The notes beneath the pieces are model-generated. The model searched no databases. It was not told the DNA's origin and worked only from the letters and a program-made list of their open reading frames with translations. From the NCBI RefSeq assembly GCF_000425545.1, contig NZ_AUDQ01000005.1, positions 1 to 64,000 of the forward strand: DNA of 64,000 bases, written 5' to 3'. The position numbers and the translations under genes are program-made. The stretch is from Sporosarcina ureae DSM 2281. GTDB lineage: Bacteria > Bacillota > Bacilli > Bacillales_A > Planococcaceae. Shown piece after piece: positions 25,237 to 34,692 of the stretch (the first letter of the stretch is position 1; each line of letters opens with the position of its first letter).

Positions 25237-25791
25237 TTATTCGTATTTCGCACGACTTCCGCCAATTAATTTTGGACGAGTTGTCGCAAGTGTGATTACA
25301 GCTTCACCGATTTTATTAATGGATGTACGGATCGGTACTACTACCGGCTTCATTTGCATGCCAATTAAAGTTTGTCCGATGTCGATACCCGCATGTGCTT
25401 GCACCGATTCCACTACGACGGGATCACTGAATTGTTTGTACGCATAAGTAGACATCGAGCCACCCGCCTTAAAAACGGGTACGACGGATACAGGTTCCAA
25501 ATGAAATTGCTGTGCCGTCTTGCGTTCCAATGTGATCGCACGATTGATGTGCTCACAGCCTTGGAAAGCTAAATGTACATGGTATTGATCCGCAAACGCT
25601 TGAAGCGGTGCGAATAGTGCTTCTCCTATTTCAAGTGCACCGTTCGTACCGATACGGGCACCAGCTACTTCAGAAGTAGAACAGCCGACGACGAAAATTG
25701 TCTCTTCGGCAGGTGGTGCTTGTTCGGCAAATTCGGTCAATGCTTGTTCTAGCTGCAGTTTCCATAATTGAATGGCATCCACTTGTTCCAC
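25237..25791 (-). CDS. DUF436 / TIGR01440 family protein (YwlG-like)
   Basis: A 184-residue cytoplasmic protein matching the YwlG family: [18 protein letters not shown] near residue 35, [15 protein letters not shown] near 83, and a C-terminal [19 protein letters not shown]. It stands between rpiB and glyA, as in B. subtilis. The start is a GTG directly behind AAAGGAAGC. No enzymatic activity is established that I can name. Confidence 0.85.
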   Translation of the reverse strand: MEQVDAIQLWKLQLEQALTEFAEQAPPAEETIFVVGCSTSEVAGARIGTNGALEIGEALFAPLQAFADQYHVHLAFQGCEHINRAITLERKTAQQFHLEPVSVVPVFKAGGSMSTYAYKQFSDPVVVESVQAHAGIDIGQTLIGMQMKPVVVPIRTSINKIGEAVITLATTRPKLIGGSRAKYE

Positions 25792-25800
25792 CTGCTTCCT

Positions 25801-26241
25801 TTAGTTCTTTTCAAGTTCCATCATTTTATTTATACGACGCTCGTGACGGCCGCCTTCAAATTCTGTTTCAAGCCAAGCGCTAACGATTTCTCGTGCTAGC
25901 CCTGGTCCAATCACGCGTTCCCCCATTGCTAAAATGTTGGAATCGTTATGGCCGCGTGTTGCTTTCGCGCTGAATACATCATGAACGAGCGCGCAACGGA
26001 TACCTTTGATTTTATTGGCGGAAATGGACATGCCGATTCCTGTGCCGCAAATCAAGATTCCGCGGTCTACTTTCCCCGCCACGACGTCGTTCGCTACTGG
26101 TTCTGCATAGTCAGGATAGTCGACGGAAGTGTCGGCATCCGGTCCGTAGTCGATATATTCAATGTCGAGTTCGGTTAATAGATTGGTGATCTCTTTTCGG
26201 AGGTTGTTGCCTCCGTGGTCTGAAGAAATTGCAACTTTCAC
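25801..26241 (-). CDS. rpiB: Ribose-5-phosphate isomerase B
   Basis: Isomerises ribose 5-phosphate and ribulose 5-phosphate. The 146-residue RpiB/LacAB fold starts VAISSDHGGNNLRKEI and has the catalytic Cys in GILICGTGIGMSISANK and the NILAMGERVIG motif. Nine bp to ywlG, so the order of transcription is rpiB-ywlG-glyA. The B. subtilis homologue is ywlF. Confidence 0.93.
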   Translation of the reverse strand: MKVAISSDHGGNNLRKEITNLLTELDIEYIDYGPDADTSVDYPDYAEPVANDVVAGKVDRGILICGTGIGMSISANKIKGIRCALVHDVFSAKATRGHNDSNILAMGERVIGPGLAREIVSAWLETEFEGGRHERRINKMMELEKN

Positions 26242-26848
26242 TGCGCACCCTCATTTCTATTTTTACTTATCGCTTATTCTATCATTGTTCTATAAAAAAA
26301 TCATCGGTTTTACTGTACTATTTTTGAATTTTACATTTTGAAACGTTGAAGTTTTGTCATAAAGACGAATATTATATGAATAAAACGAAATCATTGTACG
26401 TGTTTGAGGTCTAGGAAGTCATGTTCTGGGCATTGCTCGATGTAGATTAAGCATTCTATTCGGAAAGTTTCATCTTTTGTAGTTGCTTAGGCGTGTGGTG
26501 AAGTTACCTTACTGAGAAACGCGGTTGACCGAGTAACTATGCAGTTGCGGTCGTTGCTCGACTGGTTGTTGGGTACTGAAGTGAATAAGTATCTGCTTTC
26601 TGGACCCACGCAGGCACGTGGGGGATTGCCTACAGCCATGAGCCAGCTGGCGGTGGTGGTGCCAATGACCATCCCACTCTCATAGCCAATTAAACCAGTA
26701 ACCCTGTACAAAACAGCCAAAGAAATGAAATTGCCAAAACACTACCCCATGCTGCCTCTTATTTACTACTAACCAATCGTTTTCCATTCCCCATAATAAA
26801 TAAAAAAACGATTCAGAGCGCAAAACACCTCAGAATCGTTATTGCTTA
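26242..26848. other. Intergenic region upstream of rpiB, no gene recognised
   Basis: About 600 bp. It holds the chemoreceptor terminator (26810-26848) and a short hairpin with arms CCCACG/CGTGGG (26604-26622). A 77-codon minus-strand frame (26487-26720) has no convincing ribosome-binding site or family resemblance. The segment is more GC-rich around 26560-26680 than its surroundings; it could be a decayed gene or element. Confidence 0.5.
26810..26848 (-). terminator. Intrinsic terminator of the chemoreceptor gene
   Basis: Stem AACGATTC.GAG/CTC.GAATCGTT followed by seven T on the minus strand, just behind the chemoreceptor stop codon. Confidence 0.9.
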
Positions 26849-28141
26849 TTACATTGGCGTGCGGTCGAACTTTCGGATGACTTTGTACAACTCTTCCGAT
26901 TGTTCCTTCAGCTCCAATGCTTTGTTTTTTGTTTGATCTATAGACGCCACTTGTTCTTCCGTGGCCGCACGAACTTCTTCCGCTCCCGCTGAAGTATGCT
27001 CTGCAATCGTTGCTACCTCCATCGATTGCTTAGCCGTGCGCTCGATCGTCTGCATTTGGTTGCTGACGATTTGGCTAATTTCTTCTACATAAAGTGCCAT
27101 TGTTTGGATAGTGGCGGTCATCGTTTCAACGTTTCCATTCGTTTTTGTCGCGCGCTCGGCCTCAGTGGACGCCGTTTTTACTTGTTGCTTCATTTCAGCT
27201 ACGACTTGTTTGACGTCTGATTGGATCGTTTGAACAAGTCCCGAAATCATTTGGACCGCTTTTGCACTTTCATCCGCTAAATTACGGACTTCTTCCGCGA
27301 CGACAGCGAAGCCCTTACCATGCTCCCCTGCCCGCGCTGCTTCTATAGATGCGTTAAGCGCTAGTAGGTTAGTCTGACCAGCGATGTTGCCGACAAGTTC
27401 CACGATTTCACCGATTTTATGTGCGTTTTCATCGAGTACTTGTATCGTTTCCAATGAATGCTCGCTTTGATTGCTCATTTGATGAATACCCGCTAAAACC
27501 GATTGGAAGACTTCTGTGGTTACGTGTAATTCTTGTAACATCACTTTGGATTGTTCAGAAGACTGCCCCGCGCGATTATTGACTTCCACCGCGAGTTGAC
27601 GAATATCTTCAATTGCGTTGACTGTTTCTCGTATCGACTCCGAAGTGTTTTCTGCGCCATCGGAAATTTCACCAATAGTGCGCGCAATGGCGTCGGATTG
27701 GCCAGACGCAGCGCTTGTCTCACTCGTCAATTCATTGACGGATTGAGCAGTAGCTTGGAAGTTGGATTCAATTTGTTCAATAATGCTACGTAAATTAACG
27801 ACTACTTGCTGGAATGCTTTGGAGACAGAATGAATTTCATCCGAGGAGTTGGGCAGTTGAATGTCTGTACCAATTTTCCCATCCGCCACTTTCATAGCAG
27901 CCGTTTCCAAACGTTGCAACGGCTTAGTCAAAATGGTGCTGAACATGGCGGCTAAAATACCTGACCACATGATGCCCATGGCGTACGTAAGCAGTTGAAA
28001 AACGAATGGTCGTACATTCGGGAAGAATGTCGGCTGTACCCAGTTAATGAATACAGCACTCGTTGTATACGTGATGACTGCTAAAATAACGATAAATAAG
28101 ACGAGTTTCGCCCGGAGCCCTACTTTTTTCGGTTCTTTCAT
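26849..28141 (-). CDS. Methyl-accepting chemotaxis protein with minimal sensor
   Basis: 430 residues: cytoplasmic N-terminus, membrane helix 1 (about 13-32), a very short external loop of about ten residues, membrane helix 2 (about 44-68), a HAMP domain (about 69-125), and a long coiled-coil signalling domain with the hairpin tip [18 protein letters not shown] and [18 protein letters not shown]. With almost no extracellular part it cannot bind ligands like a classical chemoreceptor and may sense an internal or membrane signal. Its ATG overlaps the ywlE stop by 4 bp (ATGA), so it is coupled to the arginine phosphatase gene. Confidence 0.92.
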   Translation of the reverse strand: MKEPKKVGLRAKLVLFIVILAVITYTTSAVFINWVQPTFFPNVRPFVFQLLTYAMGIMWSGILAAMFSTILTKPLQRLETAAMKVADGKIGTDIQLPNSSDEIHSVSKAFQQVVVNLRSIIEQIESNFQATAQSVNELTSETSAASGQSDAIARTIGEISDGAENTSESIRETVNAIEDIRQLAVEVNNRAGQSSEQSKVMLQELHVTTEVFQSVLAGIHQMSNQSEHSLETIQVLDENAHKIGEIVELVGNIAGQTNLLALNASIEAARAGEHGKGFAVVAEEVRNLADESAKAVQMISGLVQTIQSDVKQVVAEMKQQVKTASTEAERATKTNGNVETMTATIQTMALYVEEISQIVSNQMQTIERTAKQSMEVATIAEHTSAGAEEVRAATEEQVASIDQTKNKALELKEQSEELYKVIRKFDRTPM

Positions 28142-28584
28142 AAGTTCCCCTCCGCTTGCTTTCGGATGACGGAGTTAATGAGGTCTGTCAGTTCATGAAA
28201 TGTAGTGCGGTATGTTTCCAAATCTCCACCATATGGATCATGCACATCAAGACCCGCCATTGTACCCGCGTATTCTTTTAATGTAAATACTTTTTCTTTC
28301 ATTGCAGGATAACGACTGTGCAGGATATCTCGATGGTTTGCGGTCATCGTTAAAACAACATCAGCCCACTCCATCTCAGCAGTCTTGACTTCATTAGAAT
28401 ATGGAGTGAAAGGTATGTTTTCTTCCGTCAGCAATCGTGCTGAGTTCGTGGAAATCGGCAAGCCATCTATCGCATGAATACCTGCTGATTTCGCCGTCAT
28501 ACCTGGCACTTTAGCATGATTGACTAATGCTTCTGCCAAAGGACTTCTGCATGTGTTGCCTGTACAAATAAAATAAATATTCAT
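28138..28584 (-). CDS. ywlE: Protein-arginine phosphatase YwlE
   Basis: Low-molecular-weight phosphatase fold. The P-loop is CTGNTCRS with nucleophile Cys7 and Arg13 (numbered from 28584), and general acid Asp in DVHDPYGGD. Thr11 in the loop, where tyrosine phosphatases have Ile, is the residue known to give B. subtilis YwlE its specificity for phosphoarginine, which counteracts the McsB kinase. The ATG at 28584 follows AGGTGA; a GTG three codons earlier lies on that site, and the chosen start aligns residue numbers with YwlE. Confidence 0.9.
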   Translation of the reverse strand: MNIYFICTGNTCRSPLAEALVNHAKVPGMTAKSAGIHAIDGLPISTNSARLLTEENIPFTPYSNEVKTAEMEWADVVLTMTANHRDILHSRYPAMKEKVFTLKEYAGTMAGLDVHDPYGGDLETYRTTFHELTDLINSVIRKQAEGNL

Positions 28585-28638
28585 TTTCTTCACCTACTTT
28601 ACAGAATAACGGATTTATGAGAAAAAAGAAACAGTTTT

Positions 28639-29142
28639 TTAGAAAAATAAGGATAATACGCCCATACATATGAATACAATACCTGCTAACCGTCGAATAA
28701 ATGTACTATTAATTACACGCAAGCGGCCTGTGTACAAGAAAGCAATGGCCGAAAATATAATAGAAAAGAATCCGGACGCCAAAACAAACAGCCATTTATT
28801 CAGCTGCATCATACCGAATGTCACACTCACTCCGAACGCATCTATACTGACGATCAGTGCTAAGAAAAATGGGGAGATTTTATTGACGACTGACAGATCT
28901 TCACTGTCGGAGAGGAGAATGTGAAGACCTATGAGTGAAAGCAGTACACTCGAGAGCGCATGGCCCCAACCTGTGAAAAAGATCATCACCCATTCCCCCG
29001 CGTAGAAACCGATAAGTGGCAGCAACACATTTAGTATAGTCGTCCACAGCATGATCATCAATCGACCACGCCGCAGTTGAAGTAATGTATAGACGATTAG
29101 TATATCAGCCGTTGTCACGATAGCCGCTATGATTTCTATCAA
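28639..29142 (-). CDS. mntP: Manganese efflux pump MntP family
   Basis: A 167-residue protein with six hydrophobic helices arranged as two repeats of three. The conserved acidic motif is clear in the second repeat (LIVSIDAFGVSVTFGM), weaker in the first (TTADILIVYTLL). The family exports Mn2+; the B. subtilis homologue at this place is ywlD. The start is a TTG at 29142, with GAGGGGG nine bases upstream inside a hairpin (see 29143-29200). No other plausible start keeps the first helix. Confidence 0.8.
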   Translation of the reverse strand: MIEIIAAIVTTADILIVYTLLQLRRGRLMIMLWTTILNVLLPLIGFYAGEWVMIFFTGWGHALSSVLLSLIGLHILLSDSEDLSVVNKISPFFLALIVSIDAFGVSVTFGMMQLNKWLFVLASGFFSIIFSAIAFLYTGRLRVINSTFIRRLAGIVFICMGVLSLFF

Positions 29143-29200
29143 AAAAGTAGCCCCCTCGCAAGTCTCGCATCTACTAATCTTATGCGGGCGCTAAAGGGGG
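29143..29200 (-). promoter_or_regulatory. Hairpin holding the mntP ribosome-binding site
   Basis: Outer arms AGCCCCCT/AGGGGGCT enclose a second stem CGCAT/ATGCG. The 3' outer arm is the ribosome-binding site of mntP, and the T run that follows abuts the TTG start. It lies 22 nt behind the ywlC stop, so it can act as a ywlC terminator and/or block mntP translation. It does not match the yybP-ykoY manganese riboswitch, which is longer and has other conserved loops. Confidence 0.65.
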
Positions 29201-29221
29201 CTATTCATCATTATTGAAATG

Positions 29222-30253
29222 TTATTCGGTGAAACGCTTGCCGTCTGATGCTTTATCGAGGCGATTCATAACCGCTGCGCCGATACCCGAATGATCGGTC
29301 TCAATTGCGAGAATTATATCAGCCTCTGTATTGTCGCATTGGCGAATCGCTTTATAGAGACTCGACGCCATCGCTTCACGACTGTTAATGGAACCTGTGG
29401 AAAAGTACCAATCCGCGTTTTCTGTGTATAACTCATCAGGTCCGATCATCGCGACTCGTTTATTTTGTTGATGAATAGTATTTAGCGCATGCGCAATAGA
29501 ATCCGTATTCGGCTCGATAATGAATAGCGGCGCTTCAGGTGCGTAATGAGCATATTTCATTCCTGGCGCGCGCGGCGTTGCCGTTTGATCTGTAGGTAGC
29601 GTCGCCATATCCACGGTGCCAATCAACTCTTCCAGCTGCTCTTTCGTAATGCCACCCGGACGCAAAATGACAGGCGGTGTAACCGTGATATCCAAAATGG
29701 TGGATTCCAGGCCTACCCCTGTCTCTCCGCCATCTAAAATCAGCGGAACTCTACCGATTAAGTCGTGATAGACATGATCCGCTTCCGTTGGGCTTGGCTT
29801 TCCGCTACGATTTGCACTCGGTGCCGCTAACGACTGATCCAGTTTACGTAGTAACGCCAACGCAATCGGGTGGTCAGGCATACGAATGGCTACTGTACTA
29901 AGTCCCGCCGTAACGACATCTGCAATCACTCCAGGCTTTTTCTCCATAATTAACGTCAGCGGTCCTGGCCAAAATTGCTTTATTAATACGTCTGCAATTT
30001 CAGGAATATCTGTTGCGTATTTCTCGATGTCTGACTGGTTCCCAATATGTACGATCAGCGGATTATCCGAAGGTCTTCCTTTTGCTTCGAAGATCCGCTG
30101 TACTGCTTGCTCATCTGTCGCAATGGCTCCTAAACCATAAACTGTCTCAGTCGGGAAGGCAACAATCCCTCCAGAATTCAAGATATCTACAGCTTGTTCA
30201 TAGATTCTGTCGTTATCCACTAGGTTATCCACTATTTCTTGCGTAGTATCCAC
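29222..30253 (-). CDS. ywlC: Threonylcarbamoyl-AMP synthase (Sua5/YwlC)
   Basis: Makes threonylcarbamoyl-AMP from threonine, bicarbonate and ATP for the t6A37 modification of ANN-decoding tRNAs. 343 residues: N-terminal YrdC domain (IVAFPTETVYGLGA, KGRPSDNPLIVHI, SANRSGKPSPT) and a C-terminal Sua5 domain (from about residue 225, after the APGMKYAHYAP linker). The start is GTG with AAAGGGG upstream. Length equals the long Sua5 type rather than TsaC. Confidence 0.94.
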   Translation of the reverse strand: MDTTQEIVDNLVDNDRIYEQAVDILNSGGIVAFPTETVYGLGAIATDEQAVQRIFEAKGRPSDNPLIVHIGNQSDIEKYATDIPEIADVLIKQFWPGPLTLIMEKKPGVIADVVTAGLSTVAIRMPDHPIALALLRKLDQSLAAPSANRSGKPSPTEADHVYHDLIGRVPLILDGGETGVGLESTILDITVTPPVILRPGGITKEQLEELIGTVDMATLPTDQTATPRAPGMKYAHYAPEAPLFIIEPNTDSIAHALNTIHQQNKRVAMIGPDELYTENADWYFSTGSINSREAMASSLYKAIRQCDNTEADIILAIETDHSGIGAAVMNRLDKASDGKRFTE

Positions 30254-30313
30254 TTGCTCAACCCCTTTTTATACACATTTTATCAACCTTATCCACAAAA
30301 AGTGTGAATATGT

Positions 30314-30883
30314 TCATTTAAACAACGACTTTATCCACTCCCAAATGAAGAATGTAACAGGTTCTTCTTCTTCTGTTTCAGTCACTGTAGCTTCTTCAGG
30401 GAAACAAACGTTAGGAAACAATGAACACCACCAGTTATCGCCTCGACCTGCGCCAATTTTCACGACATACGCATCGTAAACGTCTTGTGGCTGAATAAAG
30501 AACCCTACTCGTTTTGGTGGAATCACTGCCGCACCGTGCTCAAGTGTTACATGCGCACCGTTTACTTGCGCTTTAGCAATTTCCAGAATCGCGGGTTCTA
30601 ACCCTTGAAGATTTTCAGTGATTTGCTGTGTGTTCGTAGATTGGCTGATTGCCTGCTCGAGTAGTGGCGCGAGTTTATCTTGAACATCTCGTTTCACTTG
30701 TTGATCCGCTACCGTATTAGAGTTTGCGAGAATGCGAAACTGCGTCGCTTCACCTGTCGTTGCCTGCTGACCGAATACAAGCAACACCGCTTGAATCGTA
30801 AGTAATATAAGTACAAATTCTATAAACGCCACTAGTTTCGAAGTTTGAGTTGGTTGTTGGTTAATCGGATAATCTTGTAACAT
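30314..30883 (-). CDS. spoIIR: Stage II sporulation protein R
   Basis: A forespore-secreted signal protein that triggers SpoIIGA processing of pro-sigma-E. 189 residues: an N-terminal membrane segment or signal (about 18-40), then the SpoIIR domain with RILANSNTVADQQVKRDVQD and the diagnostic GAGRGDNWWCSLFPNVCF near residue 146, followed by an acidic tail. Slightly shorter than B. subtilis SpoIIR. Between prmC and ywlC, as in other Bacillales. Normally transcribed by forespore sigma-F. Confidence 0.93.
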   Translation of the reverse strand: MLQDYPINQQPTQTSKLVAFIEFVLILLTIQAVLLVFGQQATTGEATQFRILANSNTVADQQVKRDVQDKLAPLLEQAISQSTNTQQITENLQGLEPAILEIAKAQVNGAHVTLEHGAAVIPPKRVGFFIQPQDVYDAYVVKIGAGRGDNWWCSLFPNVCFPEEATVTETEEEEPVTFFIWEWIKSLFK

Positions 30884-30930
30884 GTCATCCCCTCCTGCAC
30901 TCTATCTTGACCCGCAGGAGGAGATTTTAT

Positions 30931-31782
30931 TCATCGAATCTCACAAAATATCATTCGATCTTTTTTATTGATATCTTGAACAATTTCAACCGTCGCTTCT
31001 GGAAAGGATTTTCGCAAGTATCCTTGCACGATTGCCCCTTGCTGATAGCCGATTTCGAAACCGATAAGCGCTGGACGATTCATCAGAGGCGATAAGTTCT
31101 CTGCCAGTCTTCGATAAAAGTAGAGACCTTCTTCTTCAGCGAATAATGCAGTTTGCGGTTCGAAATCATAGACAGTTGGCGACATATCCGATTTTTCATG
31201 TTCCGCGATGTACGGTGGATTGGATAAGATGATGTCCCATTTCTGCTGAATCAACGGTTCTTCCATATCACCTTGCATAAAGGTTACATCCACTTTATTG
31301 CGCTGCGCATTGCGTTTGGCGACTTCAAGCGCCGTCTCACTAAAGTCAGTGGCCCTCACGTTAGCATTCGGTCGTTCTTTTTTGAATGCAATGGCAATCG
31401 CTCCGCTACCTGTTCCAATATCCGCCACTTGAATGACTTGGTCTCCGAATAATACACTCGCCCGCTGCAATGCATAGTGGACGAGTTCTTCTGTTTCAGG
31501 ACGTGGAATCAAGACGTGTTCATTGACCTCGAATGAATAGCCATAAAAAGATTCTTCGCCAAGGATATATTGAATGGGCTTACCAGTCAGTAATTCTGTG
31601 ATGATTCCCCAGAATTTCGCATGCGTTTCAGGCGAAATTTGTTCACGGAAACTAGCTAAATAATTAGCTTGATTCATGCCCGTGACAGAACGCATCGCCA
31701 GTTCAGCGGCATGCGTGTCCATTCCACGTTCCTGAAGCAATTGTTGTGCGCGTTGCACGGACTCATAGATGGTCTCATTCAT
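30931..31782 (-). CDS. prmC: Release factor glutamine methyltransferase PrmC (HemK)
   Basis: Methylates the Gln of the GGQ motif in release factors. 283 residues: helical N-terminal domain that binds the release factor, then a SAM-dependent Rossmann domain with [15 protein letters not shown] (SAM loop) and the catalytic NPPY in [12 protein letters not shown]. Overlaps the 3' end of its substrate gene prfA by 8 bp, a conserved and functionally sensible coupling. Confidence 0.95.
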   Translation of the reverse strand: MNETIYESVQRAQQLLQERGMDTHAAELAMRSVTGMNQANYLASFREQISPETHAKFWGIITELLTGKPIQYILGEESFYGYSFEVNEHVLIPRPETEELVHYALQRASVLFGDQVIQVADIGTGSGAIAIAFKKERPNANVRATDFSETALEVAKRNAQRNKVDVTFMQGDMEEPLIQQKWDIILSNPPYIAEHEKSDMSPTVYDFEPQTALFAEEEGLYFYRRLAENLSPLMNRPALIGFEIGYQQGAIVQGYLRKSFPEATVEIVQDINKKDRMIFCEIR

Positions 31783-32851
31783 TGCGATCCAAACTTTCTA
31801 GACGATGTGCTTGTTCTTCTATAATCAATGCATCGATGACTTCATCCAATTTCCCTTCTATAATCTGATCAAGTTTTTGGATGGTCAAACCAATTCGATG
31901 ATCTGTCACGCGATTTTGCGGGAAGTTGTATGTGCGAATCCGTTCGGAACGGTCTCCTGATCCAACAGCGGTTTTCCGTTTTTCATCGTATTCAGCTTGC
32001 GCCTCTTGCATAAACTTATCGTAGACACGTGCACGCAAGACTTTCATCGCTTTTTCTTTATTTTTGATTTGAGATTTTTCGTCTTGAATCGATACCGTCG
32101 TACCTGTCGGCAAATGCGTAAGGCGTACGGCTGACATGGTCGTGTTGACGGATTGTCCACCCGGTCCCGATGAAGCGAATGTATCGGTACGAATATCCTT
32201 ATCATGAATCTCAATTTCTACTTCTTCTGTTTCAGGCAAGCACGCAACTGTAGCAGTAGAGGTATGCGTTCGTCCCCCTGATTCCGTTTCCGGTACACGT
32301 TGCACGCGGTGCGCTCCGTTTTCGTACTTCAACTTGGAGTAGGCACCTTTGCCATCGATCATGAAAATAATTTCTTTAAAACCACCAAGTTCGGTTGGTG
32401 ATGAATCAATGACTTCTACTTTCCAATGATTCATTTCCGCGTAGCGTGTATACATACGATATAGACTACCCGCAAATAAAGCTGCCTCGTCTCCGCCCGC
32501 TGCGCCCCGTATTTCCATAATGACACTTTTATTGTCATTCGGATCTTTTGGAATCAACAATATCTTTAACTGTTCTTCTAAAACCTCGATACGATCTTCC
32601 AGTTCATCAATTTCCATTTTGACTAATTCTTTCATATCTTCGTCGAGTGGCTCATCTTGCATTTCTTTCGCGTTTTTATATTGAGTGTAGACATCTTTGT
32701 ATTCACGGTATACTTCGACCGTGTCTTGTAAATCCGATTGCTCTTTCGAATAGCTTCGTAATTTATTCAGATCATTGACGATTTCCGGGTCACTAAGTAG
32801 TTCATTGAGTCGATCATAACGGTCTTCTACTGCTTGCAGTCTATCGAACAT
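31775..32851 (-). CDS. prfA: Peptide chain release factor 1
   Basis: Reads UAA and UAG stop codons and hydrolyses peptidyl-tRNA. The 358-residue protein has the catalytic GGQ in [17 protein letters not shown] and the [15 protein letters not shown] region preceding it; the N-terminal coiled coil (residues 1-110) is normal. Translationally coupled to prmC. Upstream a terminator separates it from tdk. Confidence 0.97.
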   Translation of the reverse strand: MFDRLQAVEDRYDRLNELLSDPEIVNDLNKLRSYSKEQSDLQDTVEVYREYKDVYTQYKNAKEMQDEPLDEDMKELVKMEIDELEDRIEVLEEQLKILLIPKDPNDNKSVIMEIRGAAGGDEAALFAGSLYRMYTRYAEMNHWKVEVIDSSPTELGGFKEIIFMIDGKGAYSKLKYENGAHRVQRVPETESGGRTHTSTATVACLPETEEVEIEIHDKDIRTDTFASSGPGGQSVNTTMSAVRLTHLPTGTTVSIQDEKSQIKNKEKAMKVLRARVYDKFMQEAQAEYDEKRKTAVGSGDRSERIRTYNFPQNRVTDHRIGLTIQKLDQIIEGKLDEVIDALIIEEQAHRLESLDRNE

Positions 32852-32900
32852 AGTCGGTTCACCTCTTCTGAAATTATTGGTTACATACTAATATATAGCA

Positions 32901-32934
32901 GAAACGTCTATCCTTTCTTGCTTACGGATAGACG
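32901..32934 (-). terminator. Intrinsic terminator of tdk
   Basis: Perfect 9-bp stem CGTCTATCC/GGATAGACG with a short TTT on the minus strand, directly behind the tdk stop codon. Confidence 0.8.
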
Positions 32935-32943
32935 CAAATATGT

Positions 32944-33540
32944 TTATTTTACATGTTGCGCACGACTGACGGGTACTTCGTGGTGCTGACGGCAACGTGG
33001 TTCATATGCTTCGGATGCGCCAACCAGAATGATGGGATCATCTTGACATGCGGGTTGTCCATCTATCAATCGTTGCGTTCGGCTTGAAGGCGATCCACAA
33101 ACGGTGCAGACCGCTTGGAGTTTTGTCACCAGCTCCGCCACCGCCATTAGTTCCGGCATCGGCCCGAACGGTTCACCTCTGAAGTCTTGATCGAGTCCTG
33201 CAATGATCACGCGAAATCCGCGATCTGCGAGTGCAATCGCGACATCTATAATATCTTTGTCAAAAAATTGAGCTTCATCAATGGCGACCACATCGAAATC
33301 ATCTGATACGAGGTTTGGTATTTCGCTCACTTTGGAAATAGGGTTTGCGATAGTTGACGTACCATCGTGGCTGACAACTGCTTCCTCGCTATACCGATCA
33401 TCAATAGCCGGTTTAAATACCGCAATTTTTTGTTTTGCAAATTCCGCCCGGCGAATCCGACGAATGAGCTCCTCCGATTTACCTGAAAACATGCTGCCGC
33501 AGATGACTTCCATCCAGCCGCCTTGCATTGAAACGTACAT
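32944..33540 (-). CDS. tdk: Thymidine kinase
   Basis: Phosphorylates thymidine to dTMP (type II TK). 198 residues with P-loop [14 protein letters not shown], catalytic Glu in IDEAQFF, the lasso loop with zinc Cys ([15 protein letters not shown] and later Cys/His), and a C-terminal basic tail. The ATG at 33540 follows AAAGGAGA; a TTG two codons earlier is less likely. Array 4 begins about 70 bp upstream; the promoter, if local, must lie in that gap or inside the array. Confidence 0.95.
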   Translation of the reverse strand: MYVSMQGGWMEVICGSMFSGKSEELIRRIRRAEFAKQKIAVFKPAIDDRYSEEAVVSHDGTSTIANPISKVSEIPNLVSDDFDVVAIDEAQFFDKDIIDVAIALADRGFRVIIAGLDQDFRGEPFGPMPELMAVAELVTKLQAVCTVCGSPSSRTQRLIDGQPACQDDPIILVGASEAYEPRCRQHHEVPVSRAQHVK

Positions 33541-33612
33541 GGTCAATCTCCTTTCGATGTCGTGCTATATGTATGTGCGTAGTGCGATAAGAGTGGTTTC
33601 GTATGCTACTTT

Positions 33613-34037
33613 GAGCGGTTTGCCGTTTAGATTGAGTGCTTGGTGTGCGGCTATGAGCGGTTGATGGCCTAGATTGAGCGGTTCACGTGTTACTATGAGC
33701 GCTTGGCAGCTTAGTTTGAGCGCTTAACATGCAACTATGAGCGCTTTGCAGCTTAGTTTGAGCGCTTTACGCACAACTATGAGCGCTTGGCAACCCAGAT
33801 TGAGCGTTTAACTCACAACAATGAGCGCTTAGCAGACCAGATTGAGCGCTTAACGCACAACTATGAGCACTTAGCAGCCCGGATTGAGCGCATAACGCAC
33901 AACTATGAGCGCTTAAGAGCCCAGATTGAGCGCTTAACGCAAAACTATGAGCGCTTAGCAGACCAGTTTGAGCGCTTTACGCACAACTATGAGCGCATAG
34001 CAACCCAGATTGAGCGCTCAGCGACCCCAATAGAGCA
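33613..34037 (+). repeat. Array 4: 21 units of exact 21-bp GAGCG repeat
   Basis: GAGCG (or gagtg/gagca) begins at 33613, 33634, 33655, 33676 and so on without one slip to 34033: 20 consecutive intervals of exactly 21 bp. Two contexts alternate, ACTAT-GAGCGC and AGATT-GAGCGC (or AGTTT), giving 42-bp dimers. The filler (CTTAGCAGACCAG, TTAACGCACAA) is unlike that of the other arrays. It fills the gap between the rpmE terminator and tdk. A 97-codon frame through it is a product of the period. Confidence 0.95.
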
Positions 34038-34093
34038 AACACTGCTGAATCTTTACACTTTAGCCCTATGTACTCGCTAAACTCCGCAGTAAA

Positions 34094-34136
34094 TTAATAA
34101 AAATACCCGTCTGGCACGACTGCACCTGACGGGTAT
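34094..34136 (-). terminator. Intrinsic terminator of rpmE
   Basis: Perfect 9-bp stem ATACCCGTC/GACGGGTAT followed by TTTTTATT on the minus strand, just behind rpmE and before array 4. Confidence 0.9.
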
Positions 34137-34146
34137 CTGGCTTTTA

Positions 34147-34362
34147 TTACTCTTGTCCTTCTGTCTTGATGCCGTATTTCTTGTTGAAACGGTCAACTCG
34201 TCCGTCTGCTGAAGCAAATTTCTGACGGCCAGTATAGAATGGGTGACATTCTGAGCATACTTCTACGCGAATGTCCTCTTTTACAGAACCTGTTTCAAAT
34301 GTATTGCCACATGAGCAAGCTACTGTTGCAAGTTTGTAATTTGGATGAATTCCTGCTTTCAT
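34147..34362 (-). CDS. rpmE: 50S ribosomal protein L31 (zinc-binding form)
   Basis: A 71-residue ribosomal protein. It has the four-ligand zinc set of the C+ type (CSCG at residues 16-19 and CSECH near 36-40), and the family motif [25 protein letters not shown]. It has its own promoter and terminator. The position next to rho and tdk is conserved in Bacillales. Confidence 0.97.
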   Translation of the reverse strand: MKAGIHPNYKLATVACSCGNTFETGSVKEDIRVEVCSECHPFYTGRQKFASADGRVDRFNKKYGIKTEGQE

Positions 34363-34407
34363 CGATATCTCTCCTTTCGCCCTGAACCATCTGGAACAGA
34401 GTTTGAA

Positions 34408-34443
34408 ATTATGGATGTTTTATTGACCAGTTGTCAATAAAAC
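34408..34443 (-). promoter_or_regulatory. rpmE promoter with a perfect inverted repeat over the -35
   Basis: On the minus strand, -35 TTGACA (34432-34437), 18-bp spacer, -10 CATAAT (34408-34413); start near 34401, leaving about a 40-nt leader. A perfect 11-bp inverted repeat GTTTTATTGAC-N5-GTCAATAAAAC (34417-34443) covers the -35 and most of the spacer. The repeat looks like a repressor operator; it is not a canonical Zur box. The remaining sequence up to rho (34444-34692) holds no recognisable gene. Confidence 0.7.
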
Positions 34444-34692
34444 GATCGATGCCGTACACGGCCCGTGTTTGTCAGCCGTATATGCGGTGTACAGCAAAAC
34501 TGTACTTGATTAGTATAGCAAAATCCGATACGTTGTGCAACTGTTTGATTTGGGTATTTACTGGGCATAAGCTCATTAGTTATGGGTTGGATTTCCGCTA
34601 CAATCTTCACCTCATGAGTAAGAACATCACCCATTTACTTTCGTTTAAGAGCGTAAAAGTAAAACAAAATTTGCATTGTTAAAGTTGATAGA

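Noticed and set aside
26487..26720. 77-codon minus-strand gene upstream of rpiB
   Set aside because: No ribosome-binding site or recognisable family; possibly a relic but unsupported.
29143..29222. yybP-ykoY manganese riboswitch upstream of mntP
   Set aside because: The gap is too short (about 80 nt) and lacks the conserved loops; only a nested hairpin is seen.
33613..34037. CRISPR array
   Set aside because: The constant part is only 5-8 bp and the filler is repeated, not unique; no cas gene is present. CRISPR repeats are 23-45 bp with unique spacers.
34434..34634. 66-codon gene between rpmE and rho
   Set aside because: It covers the rpmE promoter and inverted repeat and has no ribosome-binding site or known motif.
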